Counted from the stretch's first letter, positions 40,794 through 50,550 are shown. The stretch: 64,000 nucleotides of DNA from Bacteroides caecigallinarum (GCF_021530995.1 NZ_JADYTF010000003.1:1-64000); one strand, 5' to 3'. Numbers and translations: made by a program. The notes: generated by a model not told the origin, from the sequence alone.

Positions 40794-41546
40794 ATGAAAT
40801 TTCTATTCATTATCTATCAAATTTGTATTTGGTTGCCGATTTTCCTTGTCACAACAATTCTTACGGCACTGACAACCATGATTGGATGCCATCTTGGCAA
40901 CGGGCATTTCTGGGGATACTATCCCGGAAAGATATGGTCGCAGATAACATGCTACACTTTGCTTCTTCCGATAAAGGTAACAGGACGTGAAAACATAGAC
41001 CAGAAACAGTCATACGTATTCATAGCCAACCATCAGGGTTCGTTCGACATCTTCCTGATTTACGGTTTCCTGGGAAGAAACTTCAAGTGGATGATGAAGA
41101 AAAGCTTGAGAAAAATCCCGTTCGTAGGAAAGGCATGCGAATCGGCAGGATTTATCTTTGTTGACAAGTCGGGTCCCAGAAAGATACATGAAACCATCGA
41201 ACAGGCATTCCATGTACTGAAAGACGGAACTTCGCTGGTGGTTTTCCCTGAAGGAGCAAGAACATTCACCGGACACATGGGAATTTTCAAAAAAGGAGCA
41301 TTCCAGCTGGCAGACGAACTTCAGCTTCCTGTTGTTCCGCTGACTATTGACGGCTCGTTCAATATACTTCCGCGTACCGGCAAACTGTTGTCCTGGCATC
41401 CTATGAAGCTTACCATCCACAAGCCTATATTCCCGAAGTGCAAAGGTCCTGAAAACATCAAGGAACTCATGGAAGAATCGTACAAGGTGATAGAAAGTGC
41501 GTTGCCTGACGAATATAAAGGGAAGGTTGAAAATCCGGACCAATAA
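40794..41546 (+). CDS. plsC: 1-acyl-sn-glycerol-3-phosphate acyltransferase
   Basis: 250-residue membrane enzyme making phosphatidic acid. N-terminal hydrophobic segment (about 1-35), then the acyltransferase motifs FIANHQGSFDIFLIYG (NHxxxxD, about residue 78), the FKWMMKKSLRKIPFVGKA segment, VVFPEGARTFTGHMG (about 152) and LPVVPLTIDGSFNILPRTGK. The motif order and length are typical. It probably shares a transcript with the phosphoesterase and ends at a strong bidirectional terminator. Confidence 0.93.
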   Translation: MKFLFIIYQICIWLPIFLVTTILTALTTMIGCHLGNGHFWGYYPGKIWSQITCYTLLLPIKVTGRENIDQKQSYVFIANHQGSFDIFLIYGFLGRNFKWMMKKSLRKIPFVGKACESAGFIFVDKSGPRKIHETIEQAFHVLKDGTSLVVFPEGARTFTGHMGIFKKGAFQLADELQLPVVPLTIDGSFNILPRTGKLLSWHPMKLTIHKPIFPKCKGPENIKELMEESYKVIESALPDEYKGKVENPDQ

Positions 41547-41558
41547 ATACGCAAACAT

Positions 41559-41614
41559 AAAAAAACAGCTCCGGCATATTGGAATTTGTTTCCTTATGCC
41601 GGAGCTGTTTTTTT
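41559..41614. terminator. 20-bp bidirectional intrinsic terminator
   Basis: A perfect 20-bp stem (41559-41578 with 41595-41614), GC-rich in the centre (CAGCTCCGGCATA), is flanked by A and T runs so that it works on both strands. It sits between the convergent plsC and ThrE-type genes. Confidence 0.95.
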
Positions 41615-41639
41615 ATTGTATTATATAAATCTGCACTGA

Positions 41640-43019
41640 TTACCATTCAACGAACTTGCCGCGTGCTCTGCGGTCTGCAAGAATTTCTTTCAGGCGTTTG
41701 TTCTTTTCCTTAGCGATGAATTTACGTCCGAAGATATTAGGAATGGCAACTCCCAGGGAGATACACAATATCACCATACCCGAAGTGATACCGCTCTGGA
41801 TAGCCTTCATCAAGACTGAAATCTGCTCAGGCGATTCCACATTCATATTGATGATACCGAAAAGCATACGGTACATAAGAACTCCCGGAATCATAGGAAT
41901 GACAGAAGGGATGGTCAATACGTGGTTTGGACAGTGGAACCAGTGTACAGCCTTGATAGCTATAAGGCTCACCAATACAGAACCTGCAAACGATCCCATC
42001 ACCAGTCCCATGTCAAGACCGATATTGTCTGTACTCGGACCGAGATTTACGAAGTTACGTGTACAAACAGCTATAATACCTCCTATGGCAACAACCCACA
42101 ACAGACGGCGCGGTATATTGAATATCATAGAGAATCCCATTGCAGAAATAGCAGCAGCTATGGCATATTCAATATACGAATGATGAGGAACCATACTGAT
42201 AGTCGGGAAGAAGTTTTCTATGTGACAAATCTTAACGGCAAACGCTATACCGAAAGCCATGGCAGAAACCATAAGCAGAGTATTTACAGCTCTGACAACA
42301 CCTACCTGAATATAATTGTCGAGCATATCATCGACAAAGTTTATCAAAGGAACACCCGGCACGATAAACAGCGCGCATGCCAACAGAGGATGCCAAGGTG
42401 TTGATGTCCATGAAGCGGGCAATAGAGTTGAAGCCCATGCTATCATAGTAGATATAAAAGCAGCAATAGCAATACCCATGTAATGATTTAGACCTGACTC
42501 ATTACATTTGGCACGTACTCTCATACCGATGATGGCCGCTATTGAAGCATAGAGAAACGCAACCCAGTCGCAACCGAACTGAATACAGAAACCGCCGCAG
42601 GCAAAACCGGCACCGATGGCAACCTGCCAAGGAGTATAGTTACGTTTGCGCTTGCGAATTTCTTCCAGTTCTGCCTCGTATTGGTCGAGTGTGTAATCGT
42701 TCTCTATTGCACGCCAAGACAATTTACTTACAGCGGAAATAGCTGTCATATTCACTCCATGACCTTCTATTCTTTGGAATTTAGTAAATGAGTAATCACC
42801 ATCACTCACATTTACCATAAGCATTGTGAAGCTGACATTGATGTGAAGTTTTTCTTCCGGAATACCCAGGAAAGCGGCAGTACGCTTCATGTTTCTTACA
42901 ACGCGGTTGGTGTCGGCAAGACTCTCAACCAGAAGTTTTCCGGTGCGTAGAAGTAAATCTACTCTTCGATGAAGCAACAGCTCATCGTGTACTTTTTCAG
43001 TCGTCTGAAGATGTTCCAT
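41640..43019 (-). CDS. ThrE-type threonine/serine exporter family protein
   Basis: 459-residue inner-membrane protein joining both halves of the family: an N-terminal ThrE (YjjP-like) part with a cytoplasmic region (VDLLLRTGKLLVESLADTNR, about 25; INVSFTMLMVNVSDG, about 65) followed by several membrane helices, and a C-terminal ThrE_2 (YjjB-like) set of helices, with VPLINFVDDMLDNYIQVGVVR between. Related proteins export threonine, serine or dicarboxylates. The ORF extends to a TTG at 43046, but that codon is part of the -7 element TACCTTTG; the ATG at 43019 is the start. Confidence 0.88.
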   Translation of the reverse strand: MEHLQTTEKVHDELLLHRRVDLLLRTGKLLVESLADTNRVVRNMKRTAAFLGIPEEKLHINVSFTMLMVNVSDGDYSFTKFQRIEGHGVNMTAISAVSKLSWRAIENDYTLDQYEAELEEIRKRKRNYTPWQVAIGAGFACGGFCIQFGCDWVAFLYASIAAIIGMRVRAKCNESGLNHYMGIAIAAFISTMIAWASTLLPASWTSTPWHPLLACALFIVPGVPLINFVDDMLDNYIQVGVVRAVNTLLMVSAMAFGIAFAVKICHIENFFPTISMVPHHSYIEYAIAAAISAMGFSMIFNIPRRLLWVVAIGGIIAVCTRNFVNLGPSTDNIGLDMGLVMGSFAGSVLVSLIAIKAVHWFHCPNHVLTIPSVIPMIPGVLMYRMLFGIINMNVESPEQISVLMKAIQSGITSGMVILCISLGVAIPNIFGRKFIAKEKNKRLKEILADRRARGKFVEW

Positions 43020-43043
43020 ATAGTCAAGTTTTGTTTTCGGCTG

Positions 43044-43051
43044 CAAAGGTA
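43044..43051 (-). promoter_or_regulatory. -7 element for the ThrE-type gene
   Basis: TACCTTTG on the minus strand, 24 bases before the ATG. It excludes the upstream TTG start. Confidence 0.55.
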
Positions 43052-43073
43052 TTAATTATTCCTATTTTATGTG

Positions 43074-43081
43074 TATCTTTG
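43074..43081 (+). promoter_or_regulatory. -7 element upstream of the RND efflux operon
   Basis: TATCTTTG, a perfect -7 match, divergent from the ThrE promoter. If used for the efflux operon it gives a leader of more than 200 bases. Confidence 0.45.
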
Positions 43082-43143
43082 TAGCGCAATATTATACAAA
43101 AAAAATATCCGGATTTGGTAAGAAACAGAAAAATCACATATCG

Positions 43144-43268
43144 TTTCCACAGTTTTGTGGAAAAATTACACACCTTTTAATAATAAAAACTACTTGACAA
43201 TACATTTTAAACAGTTTATTTTCAGTAAATTAGATTCTCCGTCTCAATTATGGCATATGGATTGCCAT
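43144..43268. promoter_or_regulatory. Inverted repeats in the RND operon leader
   Basis: TTTCCACA-GTTT-TGTGGAAA (43144-43163) and ATGGCA-TATGGAT-TGCCAT (43250-43268) are perfect inverted repeats in the 286-base intergenic region before the efflux genes. They are candidate operators or RNA hairpins. No efflux regulator gene lies adjacent. Confidence 0.4.
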
Positions 43269-43305
43269 TAATTTAACGGCATCTAAAATATTAACAGATT
43301 TGTAT

Positions 43306-44520
43306 ATGAAACGATTTTTAACAAAGAGAGACTTGAAGTTCAAGAAGAAACAAGCCATTTACGCATGCATCTGCATTATCTTAGTAGTAGGTCTTTATTT
43401 TATCTTCAACAGGAAAGAAAAACCTGTCGTCGAAAGACCTATAGTATGTGTGCAACCTGTCGTACAGGAGAATGTTGAAATCTATGGCGACTATGTAGGA
43501 CGAATCAGAGCGCAACTTTTTGTTGAAGTCAGAGCCAGAGTGGAAGGCTTCCTGGAAAGAATGCACTTTGAAGAAGGTAGTTACGTTAAAAAAGATCAGG
43601 TACTTTTTGTCATCAATCAGGACCAATACCGCGCAAAAGCAGACAAGGCCAGAGCACAATTGAAGAAAGACGAGGCTACGGCTCTGAAAGCCAAACGTGA
43701 TTTGGACCGTATCCGCCCACTTTATGAGCAGAACGCTGCCAGCCAGCTGGATCTGGACAATGCCATTGCAGCGTACGAAACGGCAGAGGCTAGTGTAGGT
43801 ATGAGCAAGGCTGACCTTGAACAGGCCGAACAGGAACTGGGATATACCATCGTACGCTCCCCTATTTCAGGACATATAAGTGAAAGACTTGTTGACCCGG
43901 GAACACTGGTAGGAACAGGAGGCAAATCACTGCTTGCCACAATTGTAAAAAGTGACACCGTAAACGTGGATTTCAGCATGACAGCCCTTGACTATCTTAA
44001 AAGCAAGGAAAGAAACGTTACATTCGGTCAGAAAGATACTACACGTACATGGAAACAAACTGTAACGGTTACACTGCCGGACAATACCGTATATGAGCAT
44101 AAAGGTCTGGTGGATTTCGCGGCTCCGCAGGTTAATCCAAAGACAGGTACATTCCAGGTAAGAGCTGAACTTCCAAATCCCGAACATGTACTTCTTCCGG
44201 GACAGTTTACAAGCGTAAAAGTACTTCTCGACGTAAGAGAGAATGCTACAGTTATTCCAAAGAAATCACTTATCATCGAAAAAGGCGGATCATACGTATT
44301 CGTGATGCGACGCGACTCCGTAGCAGAAAGACGCTTCATCGAGATAGGTCCGGAATTCAAGAATGATGTTGTAGTGGAAAGAGGTCTGGCACCGGGAGAA
44401 ATGATTGTGACAGAAGGTTACCACAAGCTAACACCGGGAGTGAAAGTACAGGTTGCTCCTGAAGATATAAGCCAGGAGGAAAACAAGGCTGACAATGACA
44501 GCAGCACTACAAGCAAGTGA
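43306..44520 (+). CDS. RND efflux periplasmic adaptor (membrane fusion protein)
   Basis: 404-residue HlyD/AcrA-type adaptor linking the inner-membrane pump to the outer-membrane channel. One N-terminal helix (AIYACICIILVVGLYFIF, about 17-34) anchors it. Then come the barrel-sandwich half-motifs (VRARVEGFLERMHFEEGSYV, about 77; YTIVRSPISGHISERLVDPG, about 180), an alpha-hairpin between them, and a beta-barrel part (LPGQFTSVKVLLDV). The ATG at 43306 is chosen over a TTG six bases upstream. First gene of a three-gene operon. Confidence 0.94.
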   Translation: MKRFLTKRDLKFKKKQAIYACICIILVVGLYFIFNRKEKPVVERPIVCVQPVVQENVEIYGDYVGRIRAQLFVEVRARVEGFLERMHFEEGSYVKKDQVLFVINQDQYRAKADKARAQLKKDEATALKAKRDLDRIRPLYEQNAASQLDLDNAIAAYETAEASVGMSKADLEQAEQELGYTIVRSPISGHISERLVDPGTLVGTGGKSLLATIVKSDTVNVDFSMTALDYLKSKERNVTFGQKDTTRTWKQTVTVTLPDNTVYEHKGLVDFAAPQVNPKTGTFQVRAELPNPEHVLLPGQFTSVKVLLDVRENATVIPKKSLIIEKGGSYVFVMRRDSVAERRFIEIGPEFKNDVVVERGLAPGEMIVTEGYHKLTPGVKVQVAPEDISQEENKADNDSSTTSK

Positions 44521-44556
44521 AATTAACACAGAGGTAAACTAACCAAGCTACAATTT

Positions 44557-47500
44557 ATGAAAGTAAGTTTCTTTATAGACAGGCCGGTATTCTCGGCTGT
44601 CATCTCAATACTTATTGTCATAGTAGGTATCATAGGATTGATGATGCTTCCTATCGACCAATACCCACAGATTACTCCGCCTGTGGTTAAAATCAGTGCC
44701 TCATATCCGGGTGCGAGTGCCGTAACCGTTTCTCAGGCGGTGGCAACTCCTATCGAGCAAGAACTCAACGGTACTCCCGGTATGCTTTATATGGAATCAA
44801 ACAGTTCGAATACAGGTAGTTTCTCGGCTACGGTAACTTTCGATATATCTGCCGATCCTGATATGGCATCCGTTGAAATACAGAACCGTGTGAAACTGGC
44901 TGAATCAAGACTTCCGGCGGAAGTTGTTCAGAACGGTATCGAAGTGGAGAAACAGGCTGCCAGCCAGCTTATGACCCTTACATTAGTATCTGACGACCCT
45001 AAGTTTGACGAAATCTATCTTAGTAACTTTGCCACACTTTATGTTCTCGACCTTCTGCGCCGTATTCCTGGGGTGGGTCGCGTATCGAACATCGGTAGCC
45101 GTTATTACGCAATGCAGATTTGGGTTGACCCTGCCAAGCTTGCCAATTACGGACTGACAGTAAAGGATTTGCAGAGTGCATTGAAAGACCAGAACCGTGA
45201 GTCGGCAGCCGGAGTATTGGGACAGCAGCCTATGTCGAACGGAATAGATATTACCATACCTATCACAGCCCAGGGACGTCTTTCTTCTGCATCCCAGTTT
45301 GAAGAAATAGTGCTTAGAGCAAATCCCGACGGTTCACTTATCAGAATGAAGGATGTGGCAAGAGTTTCGCTCGAGGCATCATCATACAGTACCGAGAGTG
45401 GAATCAACGGTGGTAACGCAGCTGTGCTTGGCATATACATGCTCCCGGGAGCCAACGCAATGGAAGTGGCACAAAGAGTGAAAGATACAATGGAGGAAAT
45501 CAGCCAGACATTCCCGGAAGGTCTGGAATACAATTTCCCGTTCGATATGACAAACTACATCTCGCAGTCTATCCATGAGGTGTATAAGACTTTGTTCGAA
45601 GCCCTGTTCCTGGTGATTGTGGTGGTGTTCCTGTCTCTTCAGAGCTGGAGAGCAACACTCATACCTGTGGTTGCAGTACCTATATCGCTTATCGGTACAT
45701 TCGGATTCATGCTGATATTCGGGTTCTCACTCAATATGCTTACACTGTTGGGACTTGTTCTTGCCATCGGTATCGTGGTGGACGATGCCATTGTGGTAGT
45801 GGAAAATGTGGAACGAATAATGGAGGAAGAAAAACTCAGTCCTTACGAGGCCACAAAGAAAGCTATGGAAGGTCTTGCCGGAGCCGTAATCGCAACATCA
45901 CTGGTGCTGGCTGCGGTGTTCGTTCCTGTAAGTTTCCTTTCCGGTATCACAGGACAGTTGTACCGTCAGTTTACAGTGACAATCGTTGTGTCAGTACTTC
46001 TTTCCACTGTTGTGGCATTGACATTAAGTCCGGTGATGTGTTCTCTGATATTGAAACCTACAGATCCGGACAAGCCTAAAAACAGAGTGTTCAACTGGAT
46101 AAACAAATGGCTGGGGATCGGTAATAACCAGTACGTGAAATATATAAAACGTATAATCAAGAATCCGCGCCGCGTAATGGCAGGTTTCGGTATGGCACTC
46201 ATATTTATATATGTGTTCCACAGATTGGTTCCTACCAGCTTCCTTCCGGTTGAGGACCAGGGATATTTCACTGTAGAGCTTGAATTGCCTGAGACTGCCA
46301 CACTCGAACGTACGCGTAAGGTTACTGACAGGGCTATTGACTTCATAATGAAAGACCCTGCTGTGGAATATGTGCAGAACGTTACAGGTACCAGTCCACG
46401 TGTGGGAACAAGCCAGGCAAGAAGCCAGCTCACAGTCATCCTGAAAGAGTGGAAAGAACGTGACAATACTACGATAGACGAGGTAATGGACAGAGTTCAG
46501 AAAGAGCTTTCTACATATCCCGAAAGCAAGGTTTATCTTTCTACACCACCGGTAATTCCAGGACTCGGTACTGCCGGAGGTTTCGAAATGCAGCTTGAAG
46601 CCAGAGGTGAGGCTACATACGATGACCTGGTACGCGCTACAGACACTCTGATGCATTATGCTTCAATGCGTAAAGAGATTGCAGGTCTGTCATCATCACT
46701 GCAGGCTGAAATTCCTCAGTTGTATTTCGATGTTGACCGCGACAAGGTGAAACTCTCAGGAGTACCAATGGCAGATGTATTCTCCACAATGAAGACTTAC
46801 ACAGGTTCGGTTTATGTGAACGACTTCAACATGTTCAACCGTATCTACCGTGTATATATCCAGGCCGAAGCTCCTTATCGCCAGCAACGCGAGAATATAG
46901 GTCTGTTCTTCGTAAAAGGTTCGTCAGGCGACATGATTCCGCTTACAGCACTTGGAACAACAGACTACACTACAGGACCAGGTAGTATCAAACGTTTCAA
47001 TATGTTCAATACATCTGTTATACGTGGTACAACTGCCAACGGTGCCAGTTCAGGACAAGTAATGGAAATTCTGGAACAAATAGCACGCGAGAAACTTCCT
47101 GACAACATAGGTGTGGAATGGAGCGGTCTGTCATATCAGGAAAAACAGGCAGGCGGACAGACAGGTATTATATTGTCACTGGTATTCCTGTTTGTATTCC
47201 TCTTCCTTGCAGCACTTTATGAAAGCTGGACTGTACCTATCGCTGTATTGATTTCACTTCCGGTTGCAGTGCTCGGAGCATACGCCGGAGTAACATTGTG
47301 CGGACTTGAGAACGATACCTACTTCCAGATTGGTCTTGTAATGCTTATCGGTCTTGCTGCAAAAAATGCCATCCTTATCGTGGAATTCGCAAAAGACGAG
47401 GTAGATAAAGGCAGAGATGTGATAGAATCTGCCATACATGCGGCACAATTACGTTTCCGCCCTATCCTTATGACATCATTGGCATTTATCCTAGGTATGC

Positions 47501-47682
47501 TTCCAATGGTATTGGCTACAGGTCCGGGCTCTGCGAGCCGACAGGCTATCGGCACCGGAGTATTCTTCGGAATGATAATAGCCGTTACAGTAGGTATAGT
47601 GCTTGTGCCATTCTTCTTCGTAATGATATATAAGGCTACAGGCAAAATGAAACAGAAACGTATCAACATAAAGAAAGCATAA
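44557..47682 (+). CDS. RND efflux permease, HAE1/AcrB type
   Basis: 1041-residue inner-membrane proton antiporter that exports drugs or hydrophobic compounds. Seen: N-terminal FFIDRPVFSAVISILIVIVG, porter-domain sequences, the TM4 motif GLVLAIGIVVDDAIVVVENV with the paired aspartates of the proton relay (about residue 402), SFLSGITGQLYRQFTVTIV, and the second-half counterparts LVMLIGLAAKNAILIVEFAK and RFRPILMTSLAFILGMLPMV. Full length. Separated from the adaptor by 36 bases and from the outer-membrane factor by three. Confidence 0.97.
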   Translation: MKVSFFIDRPVFSAVISILIVIVGIIGLMMLPIDQYPQITPPVVKISASYPGASAVTVSQAVATPIEQELNGTPGMLYMESNSSNTGSFSATVTFDISADPDMASVEIQNRVKLAESRLPAEVVQNGIEVEKQAASQLMTLTLVSDDPKFDEIYLSNFATLYVLDLLRRIPGVGRVSNIGSRYYAMQIWVDPAKLANYGLTVKDLQSALKDQNRESAAGVLGQQPMSNGIDITIPITAQGRLSSASQFEEIVLRANPDGSLIRMKDVARVSLEASSYSTESGINGGNAAVLGIYMLPGANAMEVAQRVKDTMEEISQTFPEGLEYNFPFDMTNYISQSIHEVYKTLFEALFLVIVVVFLSLQSWRATLIPVVAVPISLIGTFGFMLIFGFSLNMLTLLGLVLAIGIVVDDAIVVVENVERIMEEEKLSPYEATKKAMEGLAGAVIATSLVLAAVFVPVSFLSGITGQLYRQFTVTIVVSVLLSTVVALTLSPVMCSLILKPTDPDKPKNRVFNWINKWLGIGNNQYVKYIKRIIKNPRRVMAGFGMALIFIYVFHRLVPTSFLPVEDQGYFTVELELPETATLERTRKVTDRAIDFIMKDPAVEYVQNVTGTSPRVGTSQARSQLTVILKEWKERDNTTIDEVMDRVQKELSTYPESKVYLSTPPVIPGLGTAGGFEMQLEARGEATYDDLVRATDTLMHYASMRKEIAGLSSSLQAEIPQLYFDVDRDKVKLSGVPMADVFSTMKTYTGSVYVNDFNMFNRIYRVYIQAEAPYRQQRENIGLFFVKGSSGDMIPLTALGTTDYTTGPGSIKRFNMFNTSVIRGTTANGASSGQVMEILEQIAREKLPDNIGVEWSGLSYQEKQAGGQTGIILSLVFLFVFLFLAALYESWTVPIAVLISLPVAVLGAYAGVTLCGLENDTYFQIGLVMLIGLAAKNAILIVEFAKDEVDKGRDVIESAIHAAQLRFRPILMTSLAFILGMLPMVLATGPGSASRQAIGTGVFFGMIIAVTVGIVLVPFFFVMIYKATGKMKQKRINIKKA

Positions 47683-47685
47683 TTT

Positions 47686-49080
47686 ATGAAACATATAGCA
47701 TCTATATTAAGACTGACAATCTTCTTCCTTATGGCTTCCACTATCGGTGGTTGCCAGTTAGGAAAGCACTATACACGTCCTCAGATTGAGATGCCTGAAG
47801 TGCTTGACAGCTTGAGCATGGACAGCACGTCAATGGGTGATTTCCCTTGGGAAGAACTTTACACGGACACCACACTGCAGGCTCTGATAAGAAAAACACT
47901 TGAATACAACAAGGATATGCTTATAGCCGGCGCACGTATCAAAGAACTGGCTGCCATGAAACGTATCGACTGGGCCAACATGTTTCCGGCTATAACCAAC
48001 AGGATTTACGCCGAAGAGGAAGTGGAAAATTATGGTGGAAACAACCGTAAACCGGACGACCAGTTTGATATCAAATTCGGAGTTTCATGGGAACTTGATT
48101 TATGGGGCAACCTACGTTGGGCACGTGATAAGAGTATGGCCGATTTTATGGGATCCATAGAAAATCAGCGTGCTCTGAAAATGAGCCTCATTGCACAAAT
48201 GGCACAATCATATTTCGAACTGGTGGCATTAGACAATGAGTTGGCCATAGTTAGAAAGACTGTTGATGCGAGACGTGAAAGTCTGTATCTTGCCAGAATC
48301 AGATATGAAGGTGGATTGACAAACGAAACAGCGTTCAGACAGGCCCAGGTGGAATTGGCCAGAACAGCAACTCTTATTCCTGATCTTGAAAAGAAAATAT
48401 CATTGAAAGAGAATGAAATAGCTTTCCTGACAGGCGAATATCCACATCATATAAACCGCTCAGTGCTGCCTGAAGATGTATTGCTACCGGCTACCCTACC
48501 TGTTGGTTTGCCATCAAGCCTTTTGGAAAGACGTCCCGACGTAAGACAGGCTGAACAGTCGCTTATCGCCGCAAATGCAGCAGTTGGAGTGGCATTCACA
48601 AATATGTTTCCACGCCTGACTCTGACAGCATCGTACGGAGCAGAAAGTGAGGAGTTGAAAGATATATTCAAATCTCCACATCACCTTATTACCGGTTCGC
48701 TCATTACCCCGATATTCAATTTTGGAAAGAATCGTGCGGCACTAAAAGCAAAGAAAGCCGCATACGAGCAGGCCACATACGCTTACGAAAAAGCTGTACT
48801 AAACGCATTCAAGGATGCAAGAAACGCAATCGTGGAATTCAACAAAACACGCGATATATACGAAACCAGATTGAGACTGGAACAGGCTTCGAAAAGTGCT
48901 CTTGACCTTGCCGAACTGCAATATATCAACGGTGTCATCGGATATATCGACTTGCTGGATGCACAGCGTGGTTATCTGGATGCACAGATAGGATTGAGCA
49001 ATGCAATACGCGACAAGCAGATTACTCTGGTAAATCTCTACAAGGCTCTTGGAGGCGGATGGTCGCAGGATACAAAATAA
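47686..49080 (+). CDS. Outer-membrane efflux lipoprotein, OprM/NodT family
   Basis: 464-residue TolC-type channel. Lipoprotein signal with cysteine in MASTIGGCQLG (about residue 23), then two homologous halves of long helices: ALIRKTLEYNKDMLIAGARI and FELVALDNELAIVRKTVDAR in the first, the family hallmark SSLLERRPDVRQAEQSLIAA (about 280) opening the second. It completes the tripartite pump with the two upstream genes. Substrate spectrum cannot be read from sequence. Confidence 0.95.
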   Translation: MKHIASILRLTIFFLMASTIGGCQLGKHYTRPQIEMPEVLDSLSMDSTSMGDFPWEELYTDTTLQALIRKTLEYNKDMLIAGARIKELAAMKRIDWANMFPAITNRIYAEEEVENYGGNNRKPDDQFDIKFGVSWELDLWGNLRWARDKSMADFMGSIENQRALKMSLIAQMAQSYFELVALDNELAIVRKTVDARRESLYLARIRYEGGLTNETAFRQAQVELARTATLIPDLEKKISLKENEIAFLTGEYPHHINRSVLPEDVLLPATLPVGLPSSLLERRPDVRQAEQSLIAANAAVGVAFTNMFPRLTLTASYGAESEELKDIFKSPHHLITGSLITPIFNFGKNRAALKAKKAAYEQATYAYEKAVLNAFKDARNAIVEFNKTRDIYETRLRLEQASKSALDLAELQYINGVIGYIDLLDAQRGYLDAQIGLSNAIRDKQITLVNLYKALGGGWSQDTK

Positions 49081-49098
49081 AGACATAATTTACAATAC

Positions 49099-49178
49099 GT
49101 TTAGAAACTGTTTAGGCAGTGTTTGATCTTCTCGTTTGGTTAAACGGAAATCAAACACTGCCTAAATGTTTTCTAAAC
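49099..49178. terminator. Long interrupted palindrome between efflux operon and lipase gene
   Basis: Nested arms GTTTAGAAA (49099-49107)/TTTCTAAAC (49170-49178), TTTAGGCAGTGTTTGAT (49111-49127)/its complement (49150-49166) and CGTTT/AAACG around a GGTT loop form a hairpin of about 80 bases with small internal loops. It sits between convergent genes, so it probably terminates both. Confidence 0.75.
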
Positions 49179-49193
49179 ATAAGATTAATGCTG

Positions 49194-50447
49194 TCAATTC
49201 ATTCCGAGCATAGGACCGACTACTTCCCACAATCCCATATAGCGTAACATAAATTCTATACCGCCCAATACATGACCTGGCATTGACAAGTCTGTAAGAG
49301 TGGATGAAGTCCACATTTTATGAGCGTTCACGGCATTGGAATATGGAACGAAATCATCCAGTGGCGAATGATACATATATATTGGAGCTTCCGGCTGGAC
49401 AGATGAATTGACTAATGAGTTCTTACGTAGCGCATCAATAACGGCTATCACATCGGCATTCCCATTGAAAGTAGGCGTATCAAAGAAATCAGGATGTATC
49501 ACTTCCGTGATATCTGTACCCAGTGCCTCGTGCCACTCTGAAAGCGGTCTTGTGGAGAACATCTTGTTCAAGCCTTTTTCAATTACTATCGGAGCATAGA
49601 GATTTTCATCACTGACCTGCAAGTTTTCTCCATATACCATACCACGAATCAGATATGGTAAATATCCTGTACGCGCATAAGGTAACGGATTATCCTTATA
49701 TGATAGAAAAGTCTGGAGAATACTTTCCAGATCATAAGGACCACCACCCGCATATACAGCCCTTACACTTCCTGCCTGACCTCTCCTTTCAAGTTCGAAC
49801 AAGGTAGCCATGGAAGCCTGACCTCCTTGTGAGTATCCCACCAGTTCAATATCATCATCTGTTTCAGTCACCAATTTCTGCTTCAGATATTCTTTTGCAG
49901 CCCCAATCATATCAGCACATGCAGTACCAGTCAGTAGATTATGCTGGTACGGATGCTGACGGTCGGGAGTTTGGCTTGAGCCATATCCCAGATAGTCCGC
50001 CATAACGATAACGTGTCCGCTTATAACAGGTAACATCTCGTAATAGAAAAGCTGCTTCGAAGGCGCTTCTTCCATATCGAGTGTCCCATGCTGAATACTT
50101 ACCAGGTGGTCGTAGGATGATGTTCCGCTTGGCATGGCAATAACTCCAGACGCGACAACAGGATTTCCGTCTACCCCGGTTGTAGTATATTCAATCGCGG
50201 CAACATCAACATCACGCATCAACATAGAAACAAAATCTGCAGATAAGTTTATACCCTGGCCGGCCACATAGTCCACCACCATCGCTGCAAGTTCCTCCTT
50301 ATTGAAGCTGGTTTCTTTTATAACTTTTGTTAGATAAACATTCTCTGTAGAAGGTTCATCCACAGAAAGAGGTTCATCATTGTTACAGGCTACAAGAAAA
50401 AGCAGCATCAATAACGTCAACAGTTTACTCGTAAAATGCTTATTCAT
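49194..50447 (-). CDS. Secreted lipase/alpha-beta hydrolase lipoprotein
   Basis: 417-residue exported hydrolase. Lipoprotein signal MNKHFTSKLLTLLMLLFLVA with a following cysteine (about 21). The catalytic core has the nucleophile motif VGYSQGGQASM (about 202-212), an acid candidate in YHSPLDDFVPYSNA (about 365) and a histidine in MPGHVLGG (about 400). The layout resembles the secretory-lipase (LIP) family that cleaves acylglycerols or other esters. Likely periplasmic or surface-exposed. 103 bases downstream of the TonB receptor gene; it may or may not share its transcript. Confidence 0.82.
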   Translation of the reverse strand: MNKHFTSKLLTLLMLLFLVACNNDEPLSVDEPSTENVYLTKVIKETSFNKEELAAMVVDYVAGQGINLSADFVSMLMRDVDVAAIEYTTTGVDGNPVVASGVIAMPSGTSSYDHLVSIQHGTLDMEEAPSKQLFYYEMLPVISGHVIVMADYLGYGSSQTPDRQHPYQHNLLTGTACADMIGAAKEYLKQKLVTETDDDIELVGYSQGGQASMATLFELERRGQAGSVRAVYAGGGPYDLESILQTFLSYKDNPLPYARTGYLPYLIRGMVYGENLQVSDENLYAPIVIEKGLNKMFSTRPLSEWHEALGTDITEVIHPDFFDTPTFNGNADVIAVIDALRKNSLVNSSVQPEAPIYMYHSPLDDFVPYSNAVNAHKMWTSSTLTDLSMPGHVLGGIEFMLRYMGLWEVVGPMLGMN

Positions 50448-50478
50448 TCTTCTATGTATTTATCAGTTAGTTAAATTG

Positions 50479-50500
50479 CTGTAAATATAATCATTTACAG
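50479..50500. other. Small palindrome between TonB receptor and lipase genes
   Basis: CTGTAAAT (50479-50486) and ATTTACAG (50493-50500) form a perfect 8-bp inverted repeat about 30-50 bases upstream of the lipase ATG. Either a weak terminator for the receptor gene or an operator for the lipase gene. Confidence 0.35.
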
Positions 50501-50550
50501 TAAAAACAAAGAAATCTTTGCCATATTTATACTGATAAATACACACTAAT

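Noticed and set aside
41010-41558. 182-codon minus-strand frame
   Set aside because: Antisense to plsC, whose NHxxxxD and FPEG motifs are intact, and it begins at the terminator.
43019-43046. N-terminal extension of the ThrE-type protein from a TTG
   Set aside because: The TTG is part of the -7 element TACCTTTG, so it cannot be in the transcript made from that promoter. The same reasoning removed upstream starts at 16947, 36361 and 53385.
46024-46656. 210-codon minus-strand frame within the RND permease
   Set aside because: Antisense shadow; the permease frame carries all family motifs.
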